Shown: positions 53,488 through 63,281 of the stretch, in pieces
Numbering within the stretch: position 1 is the first letter of the stretch
How the letters are laid out: every line of letters starts with the position of its first letter
NCBI RefSeq assembly: GCF_900096585.1
Contig: NZ_FMYH01000006.1
Span: 124,001 to 188,000 of the forward strand
Length of the DNA: 64,000 nt
Direction of reading: 5' to 3'
Source of the DNA: Sanguibacter gelidistatuariae
GTDB lineage: Bacteria; Actinomycetota; Actinomycetes; Actinomycetales; Cellulomonadaceae
Translations under genes and position numbers: made by a program
The notes under the pieces: model-generated
The model's input: the letters and a program-made list of their open reading frames with translations, nothing else
Told to the model about the DNA's origin: nothing
Databases searched by the model: none

Positions 53488-55064
53488 GGCCGGGCTCGCA
53501 ACCGGCTGGCGATCTGGACAGACCGCACCGCGGCGGCGGCCTTGTTCCGGGACTCCTCGTACTCGAGCGCCGGGACCGAGTCGGCCACGATCCCGCCGCC
53601 GGCCTGGACGCTCGCCCGGTCGCCGCGGATCAGCGCGGTGCGGATGGCGATCGCCATGTCCATGGTCCCGTCGAAGCCGAAGTACCCCACGGTCCCACCG
53701 TAGATCCCCCGTGAGGCGGGCTCCACCTCGTCGATCAGGGCGATCGCGCGCGCCTTGGGCGCGCCGGAGAGCGTCCCGGCCGGGAACGTCGCAGTCAGCA
53801 CGTCCAGGGCCGTGACCTCTGGTCGCAGGCGCCCGACGACCGTCGAGCAGATGTGCATGATGTGGCTGAATCGCTTGATCGCCATGAACTCCACGACCTC
53901 GACGCTCGACGGCGCGCAGACCTTGGCCAGGTCGTTGCGGGAGAGGTCGATGAGCATGATGTGCTCGGAGCGTTCCTTGGGGTCCGCGAGGAGCTCGACG
54001 CCCAGCTGCTGGTCCTCCTCCGGGGTCGTCCCGCGCGGGCGCGAGCCGGCGATCGGGAACGTGATCACCCGACGGTCGGTCACCTTGGCCAGGGTCTCCG
54101 GGCTCGACCCGACGACCGCGAAGTCGCGTCCTGCGGCGTCGACCAGCTGGAAGTAGTACATGTACGGGCTCGGGTTGATGGTGCGCAGCACCCGGTAGAC
54201 GTCGAGCGGGTCGGCCGGGCAGTCGAGGTCGAGGCGCTGGGAGACGACGACCTGGAAGACCTCACCGTCCCGGATCGCGGCCTTGCCGGTCTCCACGGCC
54301 CGCTCGAAGTCGGCGCGGGTGGTGCGGAACTCCAGCTCCGGCTCGGGCGCACCCGGGTCCAGGACTCGCAGCACGTCCCCGCCGGCCGGGGCGGCCCCGA
54401 CGAGCTGGGCCTCCATGTCGTCCAGGCGCGCGATCGCACCCGAGTACGCCTCCTCGACCCGTTCGTCGGTCGCGTCGAAGTTGATCGCGTTGGCGATCAG
54501 CCAGACCGAGCCGTCGATGTGGTCGACCACCGCGAGGTCGCTCGCCAGGCACAGCGTCATCTCGGGCACGCCGAGCTCGTCCGGTGCGGTCGCGGGGAGC
54601 GTGGGCTCCCAGCGGCGCACGAGGTCCCAGCCGAGCGCGCCGACAAGTCCCCCGGTGAGCGGGGGCAGTCCCTCGATCGCGTCGGTGTGCAGCACCTGGA
54701 GCGTGGCACGCAGCACCTCGAGCGGGCTGCCCGACGTCGGGACACCGGCGGGCACGTCGCCGCGCCACACCGCCTGGTCGCCGTCCACGCTGAGCGTGGC
54801 CCGCGAGTTCACGCCGATGAAGGAATACCGGGCCCAGCCGCCGTCGATCTCGGCGGACTCCATGATGAACGTGCCCGGCCGCCCCGCGGCCAGGGTGCGG
54901 TACAGGCCGACCGGCGTGACGTCGTCGGCCAGCAGACGGCGCACGACCGGCACCACCCGGCGGCCGGCCGCGAGCTCGTAGAACTCCTCGACCTGTGGCC
55001 ACGTCTGTCCCCAGGCAAGCGTCCCGGCGCTGCGGGGCCCCCCGCTGGATGGCGCTGCGTTCAC
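53484..55064 (-). CDS. trpE: Anthranilate synthase component I
   Basis: It makes anthranilate from chorismate. The GTG at 55064 is two bases after the hisI stop, giving 526 residues. The inhibitor-binding N-terminal domain contains FIMESAEIDGGWARYSFIG. The chorismate-binding domain has FQVVVSQRLDLDCP, INPSPYMYYFQL, GSSPETLAKV, IAGSRPRGTTPEED, EHIMLIDLSRNDLAKVC, FPAGTLSGAPKARAIALIDE and GIYGGTVGYFGFDG. No trpG glutaminase is fused or next to it here. No leader peptide is visible between hisI and trpE. Confidence 0.96.
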   Translation of the reverse strand: MNAAPSSGGPRSAGTLAWGQTWPQVEEFYELAAGRRVVPVVRRLLADDVTPVGLYRTLAAGRPGTFIMESAEIDGGWARYSFIGVNSRATLSVDGDQAVWRGDVPAGVPTSGSPLEVLRATLQVLHTDAIEGLPPLTGGLVGALGWDLVRRWEPTLPATAPDELGVPEMTLCLASDLAVVDHIDGSVWLIANAINFDATDERVEEAYSGAIARLDDMEAQLVGAAPAGGDVLRVLDPGAPEPELEFRTTRADFERAVETGKAAIRDGEVFQVVVSQRLDLDCPADPLDVYRVLRTINPSPYMYYFQLVDAAGRDFAVVGSSPETLAKVTDRRVITFPIAGSRPRGTTPEEDQQLGVELLADPKERSEHIMLIDLSRNDLAKVCAPSSVEVVEFMAIKRFSHIMHICSTVVGRLRPEVTALDVLTATFPAGTLSGAPKARAIALIDEVEPASRGIYGGTVGYFGFDGTMDMAIAIRTALIRGDRASVQAGGGIVADSVPALEYEESRNKAAAAVRSVQIASRLRARP

Positions 55065-55066
55065 GG

Positions 55067-55525
55067 TCAGGACTCCTTGGTGGTGTGCTCGGTGGTGGTG
55101 TGCTCGGTGCTGTCGGCGGCCGAGCCGACGACGGCACCGAGGTCTCCCCCGGTGATGAAGCAGGTGCGCTCCCCCGTGTGGCACGCCGCGCCGATCTGGT
55201 CGACCTCGACGAGCAGGGCATCGCCGTCGCAGTCGATCGAGACGGCCTTGACCCACTGGACGTGGCCGGAGGTGTCGCCCTTGCGCCAGTACTCCTGGCG
55301 CGAGCGGGAGTAGAAGGTCACGCGGCCCGAGGACAGGGTCCGGGCGAGCGCCTCGTCGTCCATCCAGCCGAGCATGAGGACCTCGCGCGTGTCGTGCTGC
55401 TGCACGATCGCGGCGACCAGGCCCGCGTCGTCGCGCTTGAGGCGCGCGGCGATCTCGGGGGTGAGGGAGCTGACCGGGACGGGGGTGGAGGGAAGCGGGG
55501 TGGGGGTGGAGGGAAGCATCGACAC
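55067..55525 (-). CDS. hisI: Phosphoribosyl-AMP cyclohydrolase
   Basis: It opens the adenine ring of phosphoribosyl-AMP in histidine synthesis, using zinc. The 152-residue product has [15 protein letters not shown] near residue 49, [19 protein letters not shown], then the metal ligands [29 protein letters not shown]. Both ends are low-complexity: a Pro/Thr/Ser-rich N-terminus and a C-terminal repeat [12 protein letters not shown]. trpE follows after two bases, so it is in one operon with trpE. Confidence 0.95.
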   Translation of the reverse strand: MSMLPSTPTPLPSTPVPVSSLTPEIAARLKRDDAGLVAAIVQQHDTREVLMLGWMDDEALARTLSSGRVTFYSRSRQEYWRKGDTSGHVQWVKAVSIDCDGDALLVEVDQIGAACHTGERTCFITGGDLGAVVGSAADSTEHTTTEHTTKES

Positions 55526-55621
55526 CGGTGCATTCTCCCACGGCCCGGCCGTGCGGTCACACCCTGACCATTGCTGCTGTGCTCGGGCCGCGCCGGCTGC
55601 TCCCCCGGCGTCGCGCCGGGC

Positions 55622-57571
55622 TCAGCGCACCTGGGAGACCCAGGCGGCGTGCATCCTCGCGTAGTGACCGTCGGCCCCGACCAGGTCGCGGTGCGCCCCG
55701 ACCTGGGCGATGCGCCCCTCGTGCACGACGACGACGAGGTCGGCCGCCTCCGCGGTCGAGAGCCGGTGCGCGATCGTGATCGTCGACCGGCCCTGGGTCA
55801 GGGAGTCCAGCGCCCGGGCGACGCGCACCTCGGTCACCGGGTCGACGGCGCTGGTCGCCTCGTCGAGCACGAGCAGATCGGCCCCGGCGAGGTAGGCGCG
55901 GGCGATCGCGACGAGCTGGCGCTCCCCGGCGGAGAGGGACTCCCCTCGCTGGCCGATCTGGGTGGCCAGCCCGTCCGGGAGGTCGGCGACCCAGTCGGTC
56001 AGGCCGAGGTCGGCGACCACCTGGTCGAGGAGCGTGGCGAGGACGGCGTCGGGCGGGGTGGTGGGCAGGGCGGTGAGCCCGGCGGTCGCGGTCGTGCTCG
56101 CGGTGGCGGGCGCGGCGTCGGGCACGGCGTGTTCCGGCGCTGCGCGGGCGGGCCGGTGCCCGTAGGCGATGTTGTCGGCGAGCGACCCGTCGAAGAGGAA
56201 GCCCTCCTGCGGGACCATGACCACCCGGGCGCGCAGGCTCGCCGCGCGGATGTCGCGCAGGTCGGTCCCGTCGAGCAGGACCCGGCCGTGGACCGGGTCC
56301 ATGAGTCGGGTGGCGAGCTTGGCCAGGGTCGTCTTGCCCGAACCCGTCGCACCCACGACCGCGACCCGGGTGCGCGGGGGCAGCACGAGGTCGATGCCGT
56401 GCAGCACGGGCGCACCGTCAGGGTAGGCGAAGGTGACGCCGCGGAACTCGATGCCGGCCGGCCCGCGGGGGCTGTCCACCCCGTCCGCACCGGGGTCGGC
56501 GACCAGGACCGGGGTCTCCAGGACGGCAAGCACCCGACGCCACCCCGCGACCGCGTTCTGCAGCTCGTTGAGGATCTCGGTGGCCATCTGGACCGGTCCC
56601 GTGAAGAGCTGGACGAGGAAGAGGAAGGCGAGCAGCTGACCGATGGTCAGGGTCCCGCCGACCCCGAGGTACGTGCCGGCCACGACGACCGCGCTGAGCA
56701 CGATGTTCGCGACGAGCACGCCCGAGGAGAAGACGACCGAGACGAGGTTCTGGGCGCGGATCGCCGAGCGCCGGTGAGAGTCGATCGCACCGTCGATGCG
56801 TCGCTGGGTGCGCGCGCCCACGCCATAGGCGCGGATCGTCTCGGCCCCCACGACCGCCTCGGAGACGGCTCCGAGCATGGCGCCGACCTTGGCGCGTACG
56901 GCGGTGTAGGCGTGGTTGACCTTCTTCTGCGCCGGACGCAGCACGAAGAAGAGCGGCACGAAGCACACCCAGACCACGATCGTCAGCTGCCAGGAGTAGA
57001 AGGCCATGAGAACGGTGGCGGCGAGGATCTGCAGGACCGAGACGAGCAGCATGATGCCGCCCCACTGGACGAACAAGGAGATCGTGTCGACGTCGCTGGT
57101 CACCCGTGAGACGAGCGACCCGCGACGCTCGGTGCTCTGGGACAGCACGGACAGGTCGTGGACGTGTCGGAACGCCTTGACCCGCAGCGAGGCCAGGCCG
57201 GCCTCGGTCCTCTGGAACAGGCGCACGTTGACCAGGGCCGAGCACACGCCGGCGAGCAGCAGCACGACCGCGGCGCCCGAGACGAGCCAGGCCACCCGGG
57301 TCGTGTCTACCCCGCCGGGGGCCAGGATCCCGGTGTCGACGGTCTGCTGCACAGCGAGCGGCACGACGATCCGGCCCCCCGCGGCCACGACCGCCAGGAG
57401 CAGCGTGATGACCACGCCCTCGAGGATCTCGGGCGAGACCTGGACGCCGCGCCGCAGGGTCGCGAAGACCCCGAGCTCGCTCGCGGAGGCGATCGCGCCG
57501 GTGTCGGCCGCTCCTACCTCGGAAGCGTTCTGTGCTGGCACACCTTGTGCGGCCCTTCGCGCGGCGCTCAC
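55622..57571 (-). CDS. Heterodimeric ABC exporter, half B (permease-ATPase)
   Basis: The 649-residue protein has six membrane helices (about 45-335) and one ATPase domain. Walker A is GATGSGKTT, Walker B LLVLDEATSAVD with catalytic Glu, H-loop IAHRLST, but the signature is LSAGERQ instead of LSGGQ. An Ala/Thr-rich insertion (~60 residues) lies before the signature. The pattern complements the partner gene (Asp in Walker B, canonical signature), as in exporters with one degenerate ATP site. Its start overlaps the partner's stop codon. Confidence 0.9.
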   Translation of the reverse strand: MSAARRAAQGVPAQNASEVGAADTGAIASASELGVFATLRRGVQVSPEILEGVVITLLLAVVAAGGRIVVPLAVQQTVDTGILAPGGVDTTRVAWLVSGAAVVLLLAGVCSALVNVRLFQRTEAGLASLRVKAFRHVHDLSVLSQSTERRGSLVSRVTSDVDTISLFVQWGGIMLLVSVLQILAATVLMAFYSWQLTIVVWVCFVPLFFVLRPAQKKVNHAYTAVRAKVGAMLGAVSEAVVGAETIRAYGVGARTQRRIDGAIDSHRRSAIRAQNLVSVVFSSGVLVANIVLSAVVVAGTYLGVGGTLTIGQLLAFLFLVQLFTGPVQMATEILNELQNAVAGWRRVLAVLETPVLVADPGADGVDSPRGPAGIEFRGVTFAYPDGAPVLHGIDLVLPPRTRVAVVGATGSGKTTLAKLATRLMDPVHGRVLLDGTDLRDIRAASLRARVVMVPQEGFLFDGSLADNIAYGHRPARAAPEHAVPDAAPATASTTATAGLTALPTTPPDAVLATLLDQVVADLGLTDWVADLPDGLATQIGQRGESLSAGERQLVAIARAYLAGADLLVLDEATSAVDPVTEVRVARALDSLTQGRSTITIAHRLSTAEAADLVVVVHEGRIAQVGAHRDLVGADGHYARMHAAWVSQVR

Positions 57572-59442
57572 GCTTCTTCCTCCCGTCGGGCGGCCTCACG
57601 CTGGTAGGCCAGCGCTAGGTCGCGGAATCCTTCGTCACGTTCGATGAGCTCGTGGGCCGGGCCGGTGTCGACGACCGCCCCCGACTCCAGGTGCACGACC
57701 CGGTCGGCCAGCGCGACGCTCGACATCCGGTAGGCGACCATGACGACGGTCGTCCCGGAGCCGGCCCGCAGTCCGGCCAGGATGCCCTGCTCGACCTCGG
57801 GGTCGACCGCGCTCGTGGCGTCGTCGAGAATGAGCAGCCGCGGCCGGCGGACCAGCGCCCGCGCCAGCGCGACGCGCTGACGCTGCCCGCCCGAGAGGTT
57901 CGCCCCGCGTTCCCCGAGCGGGGCGTCCAGGCCCAGCGGGAGCGCACGCACGACGTCGGCCACCCGGGCCACCTCGAGGGCGGCCCACACCTCGTCATCG
58001 GTCGGGCGGTGGGGGTCGTCATCGTCAGCCAGGGTGATGTTGGCGCGGATCGTGTCCTCGAAGATGAAGGTGGTCTGCGAGACGAAGGCGACCGCCCCGG
58101 TGACGTCCTCGGCTATGAGGTCGCGGACGTCCACGCCGTCGAGCAGCACCTGCCCGCGGCTGGGGTCGGAGAGTCGGCTGAGCAGCGAGACGAGCGTCGT
58201 CTTGCCGGCCCCGGTCGGCCCGACGACCGCGACGGTCTCCCCCGCGGCGACATCGAGGGTGATTCCCTTGAGCAGGTTGACGTCTCCGGTCGCGCTCGGA
58301 ACGCTCACCCCGACGTCGTCCAGGCGCACCGCCAACCCCTCCGCCGGTCGCTGAGTGCGGCCGAACGGCTGCCTTGCGGGCGATTTGTCCAGCCGTTCGA
58401 CCGCACTCAGCGATCCGGGGAGGGGACGGGTGCCGGGTGGGAGGGCGCCTCGAGCGTCGAGGACCTGACTGATCCGCTCGTGGCCGACGAGGCCACGGGG
58501 CAGCTCTCCGAGCACCCAGCCGAAGGCGCGGACCGGGACGGCCATCATCGTCAGCAGGTAGGCAGCCGAGACCACCTGGCCTGTCTCGACCGCCCCGCCC
58601 TGGACCCGGTAGGTCCCCACGAGCAGGACGAGCAGCGTGCCCAACGGGGGCAGGAACTCGATGATCGGGTCGAAGAACGCCCGGACCGTGCCGACCCGGA
58701 CGTTGGCCGCGCGCAGCGCAGCGGTGCGCTCGGCGAAGCGAGCCTCCTCGCGCGCCTCGGTGCCCAGCGCCTTGACCAGCAGCGCCGCCTCGAAGCTCTC
58801 GTGGGCGACGTCGGCCACCTCGGCCCGCAGCTGCTGGGCGAGCGTGATGGCCGGTGACATGTACTTCTGGAAGACCAGGTTGACCAGAACCGCGACGGGC
58901 AGCACGCTCAACGCCGCGACGGCCAACCAGCCGTCCAGGCTGAACAGGGCTACGGCGGCGATCACGATCATCACGCACACCCCGAGGGCGAAGGGCAGGG
59001 GGTTGAAGACCCCGGTCGCCGCCTCGACGTCGGAGCTGACGTTGGAGAGCAGCTGGCCGGTGGGGTGCGCGCGGTGCCAGGACATCGGCAGCTCGAGGTA
59101 CCGGGCGGTGACCGCTCGACGGTGCCTGGCCTGCAGGTTCGCGACACCGATGCCAGCGAAGATGCGGCGGGCGGCGACGCTCAGGGCGAGGGCGACGCCG
59201 ACGGCGGCCAGGGCCGCCCCGCCGACCCAGGCCCGCCCGGCGGGTGTGGCGTCGTTCATCGCCGGGACCACGATCGTGTCGGTCACCTTGCCCAGGACCT
59301 GACTGACGGCCACGGTCAGGCCGCCGAAGAGCGCCGACGCGCCGATCGCGAAGACGTAGATGCGCCACTCGGCGCGGATCCCCGCCCCCATGAGCGCCAG
59401 CGAACGACGGGTACGACCGCCGGTGAGGGCATGGGTGATCAC
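57568..59442 (-). CDS. Heterodimeric ABC exporter, half A (permease-ATPase, degenerate ATP site)
   Basis: The proposed GTG start (leaderless-like) gives 624 residues. Membrane helices cover about 10-320. Walker A GPTGAGKTT and signature LSGGQRQRVALA are canonical, but Walker B reads LLILDDATSAVD (Asp for catalytic Glu) and the H-loop His is Tyr (MVAYRMS). This half therefore forms the degenerate site with half B. Residues ~344-365, between membrane and ATPase domains, are encoded by palindromic repeat copy D, read in frame (SLSAVERLDKSPARQPFGRTQ). The substrate is unknown. Confidence 0.9.
   Translation of the reverse strand: MITHALTGGRTRRSLALMGAGIRAEWRIYVFAIGASALFGGLTVAVSQVLGKVTDTIVVPAMNDATPAGRAWVGGAALAAVGVALALSVAARRIFAGIGVANLQARHRRAVTARYLELPMSWHRAHPTGQLLSNVSSDVEAATGVFNPLPFALGVCVMIVIAAVALFSLDGWLAVAALSVLPVAVLVNLVFQKYMSPAITLAQQLRAEVADVAHESFEAALLVKALGTEAREEARFAERTAALRAANVRVGTVRAFFDPIIEFLPPLGTLLVLLVGTYRVQGGAVETGQVVSAAYLLTMMAVPVRAFGWVLGELPRGLVGHERISQVLDARGALPPGTRPLPGSLSAVERLDKSPARQPFGRTQRPAEGLAVRLDDVGVSVPSATGDVNLLKGITLDVAAGETVAVVGPTGAGKTTLVSLLSRLSDPSRGQVLLDGVDVRDLIAEDVTGAVAFVSQTTFIFEDTIRANITLADDDDPHRPTDDEVWAALEVARVADVVRALPLGLDAPLGERGANLSGGQRQRVALARALVRRPRLLILDDATSAVDPEVEQGILAGLRAGSGTTVVMVAYRMSSVALADRVVHLESGAVVDTGPAHELIERDEGFRDLALAYQREAARREEEA
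58349..58412. repeat. Palindromic repeat copy D (64 bp), inside the ABC exporter half A gene
   Basis: Starts CGCTGAGTGCGGCCGAACGG and ends CGACCGCACTCAGCG; arms of 22 bases match at 21 positions, the best palindrome of the four copies. It lies within the coding sequence, encoding about 21 residues of the linker between the membrane and ATPase domains without a stop or frame change. Confidence 0.9.
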
Positions 59443-59518
59443 GAGCTGAGCCGTCCTAACCGAGGGGAACGTAAATCTTCTCACAGGCGCCGGTCCCCAT
59501 ACGTGCCACGATGGGCAG

Positions 59519-60175
59519 ATGGCAACTTCTTGGAACGTCGACGAACGTGCTGGTCTCGCCCGAGTCCTGGCCGATCTTGGGCCGGGCCTGCCGACGCTGT
59601 GCGAGGGCTGGCAGACCCAGCACCTCGCCGCCCACGTGGTGCTGCGTGACCGCACGCCATGGGCGCGCACGGCGCGGCGGACCGAGGAGATGGCCGAACG
59701 CGCACTGGACCGCGACGCATTCGACCGGCTCGTGGCGGCGATCGCCGAGGGCCCGGGTCGGCTGTCGCCGGGCACCTGGGCTGGGGAGGCGATGAACCTG
59801 ATCGAGTTCTACGTCCACACCCAGGACGCGGTCCGCGCGCAGCCGTCCGCGGGCGACGGGCCTCACGATTCTCTCGACCCGGCGCACACCGCCGCACTGT
59901 GGGCTCAGTTCCGCCGCTTCGCACGGTTGCTCTACCGGCCCGCACCCGCCGGGGTGATCCTCGCGGTCGACGATGGGCCACGCGTCGTCGCGCACCGGCC
60001 GCGCCCCGGTCACGGCAGCGTCGTGGTCTCCGGGCCGGTCACCGAGCTGATCCTGCACGGCTTCGGCCGCGGCGCCGCCTCGGCCGTGCAGATCTACGGC
60101 AGCCCGGGGGACGCAGACGCCCTCAGCGAGCGGTTTCCCGCACCACGATCCCGTCCGCGGCCATCGCGTCCTTGA
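59519..60175 (+). CDS. TIGR03085-type metal-binding protein (mycothiol maleylpyruvate isomerase-like)
   Basis: The 218-residue product has the N-terminal metal-site pattern of the DinB/maleylpyruvate isomerase fold: [25 protein letters not shown] (about 25-50), then [16 protein letters not shown] (about 92-107), and the C-terminal [14 protein letters not shown]. The enzymatic role is unknown; the family is found beside his and trp genes of actinobacteria. Its last 18 codons overlap the convergent hisF 3' end by 53 bases. Confidence 0.85.
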   Translation: MATSWNVDERAGLARVLADLGPGLPTLCEGWQTQHLAAHVVLRDRTPWARTARRTEEMAERALDRDAFDRLVAAIAEGPGRLSPGTWAGEAMNLIEFYVHTQDAVRAQPSAGDGPHDSLDPAHTAALWAQFRRFARLLYRPAPAGVILAVDDGPRVVAHRPRPGHGSVVVSGPVTELILHGFGRGAASAVQIYGSPGDADALSERFPAPRSRPRPSRP

Positions 60176-60905
60176 CCTCGCCGATCGTCAGCCGGCCGAA
60201 GTGGAAGACGCTCGCGGCGAGCACGGCATCCGCGCCGGCCTTCGCTGCGGCGGTGAAGTCGGCTGCGCTGGATGCGCCGCCGCTCGCGATGAGTGGGACG
60301 CTCACCCGGCTGCGCACGGCAGCGAACATCTCGAGGTCGAAGCCGTCGTAGGTGCCGTCGGCGTCCATCGAGTTGAGCAGGATCTCCCCCGCACCGAGCT
60401 CAGCCGCCCGGATGGCCCATTCAACAGCGTCGATGCCTGTCCCCTGGCGGCCTCCGTGGGTGGTGACCTCATAGCCGGACTCGGTGCGCACGTCGCCGGT
60501 GACCCGGCGGGCGTCGACCGAGAGCACGAGCACCTGGCTGCCGAAGCGGTCGGCGATCTCGGAGAGCAGCTCGGGTCGGGCGATCGCCGCCGTGTTGACC
60601 CCGACCTTGTCGGCGCCGGCACGCAACAGACGGTCCACGTCGTCCGCGCTGCGCACCCCGCCGCCGACGGTCAGCGGGATGAAGACCTGCTCGGCGGTGC
60701 GGCGCACGACGTCGTAGGTCGTCTCGCGGTTCCCGGAGGAGGCCGAGACATCGAGGAACGTCAATTCGTCCGCACCCTCGGCGTCGTACTTGCGGGCCAG
60801 CTCGACCGGGTCGCCCGCATCCCGCAGGTTCGCGAAGTTCACGCCCTTGACCACCCGACCTGCGTCGACATCAAGACACGGGATGACGCGGACAGACACA
60901 GACAT
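60123..60905 (-). CDS. hisF: Imidazole glycerol phosphate synthase cyclase subunit
   Basis: HisF combines ammonia from HisH with PRFAR to form imidazole glycerol phosphate and AICAR. The 260-residue TIM barrel has catalytic Asp12 in [16 protein letters not shown] and the second Asp in [11 protein letters not shown]. Phosphate motifs are [17 protein letters not shown] and [13 protein letters not shown]. It stands apart from the other his genes except hisI, with the exporter pair and TIGR03085 gene between. Confidence 0.96.
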   Translation of the reverse strand: MSVSVRVIPCLDVDAGRVVKGVNFANLRDAGDPVELARKYDAEGADELTFLDVSASSGNRETTYDVVRRTAEQVFIPLTVGGGVRSADDVDRLLRAGADKVGVNTAAIARPELLSEIADRFGSQVLVLSVDARRVTGDVRTESGYEVTTHGGRQGTGIDAVEWAIRAAELGAGEILLNSMDADGTYDGFDLEMFAAVRSRVSVPLIASGGASSAADFTAAAKAGADAVLAASVFHFGRLTIGEVKDAMAADGIVVRETAR

Positions 60906-60949
60906 GTTCCCTGCTTCCTCGAATGGGCGAACGACTACGGCACGCTACC

Positions 60950-61858
60950 TCATCCGGTCGGCGCCGCCGGTGACACGGCAAGTATGTCGACGACGTAGAC
61001 GAGGGTCTCGGCAGAGAGGTCGTTGCCGCTGGGACCGAAGCCCAGCCCGGGTGGGACGACGAGCATGACCTGGCTACCGACCGGCAGGTCGACGAGCCCC
61101 TCGTCGAATCCTTCGATGAGCTGGTCGGCACCCACAGTGACCGTCTTGGGCAGGCGCCCCTCGCCCCACGTGGTGTCGTAGACCTCTCCCGTCGACCATT
61201 TCACCACGACGAACTGGATGACGACCTTGCTGCCGCTGGGCACCTGCTCCCCGGTCCCACGGACCACCTGGCGCACGACAGGCGCGGTCGGGGCGGGCTG
61301 GTCGGAGGGGATGGTCACAGTCGGCGCGCCGACGCCGTCGTGAGCGACGACGGGCATGCCCGCCTCGGGGGCGCTCAGGTCACCCACGGCGCGGGTGGGC
61401 AGGATGTCGATGCTCGTGACGATCGGCACGCCGTCCGTCTCGACCGCGTGCAGGATCCGGGCGCCGACCCGGTGACCGGAGAGCACGTCGAAGAGGTCGG
61501 AGCCGATCGCCTCCTCGGTCAGCAGGTAGGGCACCGGGACTGAGAGGAAGTCGTTGCGCGCGGCGGTCCCGTCGGTGCCGTTCTCTGAGTAGACCCGCAG
61601 CAGCACCGGCTCCCCCTCGACGACCTCGTCGCCATCCCCCTCCCAGACCACCTCGGTGATCGGGGCATCCAGGGTGAGCGGCACAGGGTAGTTCAGCTCC
61701 GGGGCCTCGGCGGCCGTGCCTGTGATCGACACGACCGCGGCGGTCGCCTCGGACGTGGGGGCGTCGTCGGGGGACGGGCCGCAGGCCGCGGTGGCTGTGA
61801 GCAGACCGACCACGGCGCAGCACGTGACTGCTAGAGCTCTTGGTTTCCGTAGGCGCAT
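60950..61858 (-). CDS. FKBP-type peptidyl-prolyl isomerase lipoprotein
   Basis: It probably helps fold proteins outside the membrane. The 302-residue product has a lipoprotein signal ending TATAAC with Cys26 for lipidation. The N-terminal FKBP-like domain lacks a clear active site (about 50-155). A canonical FKBP domain follows (GTGEQVPSGSKVVIQFVVVKWSTG...YDTTWGEGRLP...LIEGFDEGLVDLPVGSQVMLVVPPGLGFG). It lies downstream of pafA; FKBP genes are commonly next to the Pup-ligase locus in actinobacteria. Confidence 0.92.
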   Translation of the reverse strand: MRLRKPRALAVTCCAVVGLLTATAACGPSPDDAPTSEATAAVVSITGTAAEAPELNYPVPLTLDAPITEVVWEGDGDEVVEGEPVLLRVYSENGTDGTAARNDFLSVPVPYLLTEEAIGSDLFDVLSGHRVGARILHAVETDGVPIVTSIDILPTRAVGDLSAPEAGMPVVAHDGVGAPTVTIPSDQPAPTAPVVRQVVRGTGEQVPSGSKVVIQFVVVKWSTGEVYDTTWGEGRLPKTVTVGADQLIEGFDEGLVDLPVGSQVMLVVPPGLGFGPSGNDLSAETLVYVVDILAVSPAAPTG

Positions 61859-61909
61859 AGGAGTCCTATCCTACCGAGGCCGCGATGAAGGTCTCGTAGA
61901 GGAGGCCCG

Positions 61910-63274
61910 CTACATGCTCTCGATCAGCCGGTCCACGCGCTCGTCGATGCTCTGGAAAGGGTCCTTGCACAGGACGGTCCGCTGTGCCTGATCATTGAGT
62001 TTGAGGTGCACCCAGTCGACCGTGTAGTCCCGCTTGGCTTCCTGGGCCTTCCGCACAAAATCTCCCCGAAGCTTCGCCCGGGTGGTCTGCGGCGGGATGG
62101 CCGTGGACTCGAAGACCTCGATGTCGCTCGCGACCTTGTCCACCAGGCCGCGCGCGGCGAGCAGATTGTACAGGCCCTCGGTCCGGGAGATGTCGTGGTA
62201 GGCAAGGTCGAGCCGGGCGATCCGCGGGTCGTCCAGCTCGAGGGAGTGCTTGTCCTGGTACCGCCGGATGAGCTGGTGCTTGATCACCCAGTCGAGCTCG
62301 CGCTCCACGCTCGTCAGGTTCCCCGACTCGAGCGCCGCCAGGCCTCGCTCCCACAGGTCGAAGACCTGCTTGTCCATGGGCGAGATCTCGCCGCTGTCCT
62401 CGACGAAGGTCCGCACCCGGTTGAGATACTCCTGCTGCAGCTCGATCGCGGTCACCGTGCGCCCGGTGGCCAGCACGATCGGCGCCTTGCCGGTCATGTC
62501 GTGGCTGATCTCCCGGATGGCCCGCATGGGGTTCTCCAAGGCCATGTCCCGCATGGGGATCCCGGCCTCGATGACACGCAGCACCATGTCGGTCGCGCCG
62601 ACCTTGAGCATGGTCGTCGGCTCGGCCATGCTCGAGTCACCGACGATGATGTGCAGCCGACGGTACTTCTCGGCGTCGGCGTGCGGCTCGTCCCGGGTGT
62701 TGATGATCGGCCGGGACCTGGTCGTCGCGCTCGAGACGGACTCCCAGATGTGGTCCGCGCGCTGGGACAGGCAGAACGTCGCGCCCTTCGGCGTCGTCAT
62801 GATCTTGCCCGCTCCGGTGAGGACCTGGCGGGTGATCAAGAAGGGCACGAGGATATCCGCGAGCCGCGCGAAGTCACCCTGGCGGCGCACGAGGTAGTTC
62901 TCGTGGCAGCCGTAGGAGTTGCCCGCGGAGTCGGTGTTGTTCTTGAAGAGGTGGATCCGGCCACCGATGCCCTCGAGCTCGAGGCGCTGCTGGGCATCGG
63001 CCACGAGGCCCTCGAGGATGCGCTCCCCGCCTCGGTCGTACGCGACCAGCTGGCGGACGTCGTCACACTCCGCAGTCGCGTACTCCGGGTGCGAGCCCAC
63101 ATCCAGGTACAGCCGGGAACCGTTGCGCAGGAAGACGTTGGAGGACCTTCCCCATGCCACGACCTTGCGGAAGAGGTACCGGGCCACCTCGTCTGCGGAG
63201 AGGCCCTGGCCGCCCGGGGCTGCGCACGTCACGCCGTACTCGGTCTCCAGACCGAAGATTCGTCGAGTGCTCAT
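61910..63274 (-). CDS. pafA: Pup-protein ligase PafA
   Basis: PafA attaches prokaryotic ubiquitin-like protein Pup to substrate lysines, marking them for the proteasome. The 454-residue product starts [16 protein letters not shown], with the metal-binding Glu in LETEYG. Other ATP/metal-site motifs are [49 protein letters not shown] and the C-terminal [15 protein letters not shown]. It starts seven bases after the prcA stop, so it is in one operon with the proteasome genes. Confidence 0.97.
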   Translation of the reverse strand: MSTRRIFGLETEYGVTCAAPGGQGLSADEVARYLFRKVVAWGRSSNVFLRNGSRLYLDVGSHPEYATAECDDVRQLVAYDRGGERILEGLVADAQQRLELEGIGGRIHLFKNNTDSAGNSYGCHENYLVRRQGDFARLADILVPFLITRQVLTGAGKIMTTPKGATFCLSQRADHIWESVSSATTRSRPIINTRDEPHADAEKYRRLHIIVGDSSMAEPTTMLKVGATDMVLRVIEAGIPMRDMALENPMRAIREISHDMTGKAPIVLATGRTVTAIELQQEYLNRVRTFVEDSGEISPMDKQVFDLWERGLAALESGNLTSVERELDWVIKHQLIRRYQDKHSLELDDPRIARLDLAYHDISRTEGLYNLLAARGLVDKVASDIEVFESTAIPPQTTRAKLRGDFVRKAQEAKRDYTVDWVHLKLNDQAQRTVLCKDPFQSIDERVDRLIESM

Positions 63275-63281
63275 GGCGTCC

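Noticed and set aside
53361-53714. Plus-strand open frames in the trpE-membrane protein region
   Set aside because: They are Arg/Pro/Gly-rich shadows of trpE and the Trp-associated membrane gene with no start signal.
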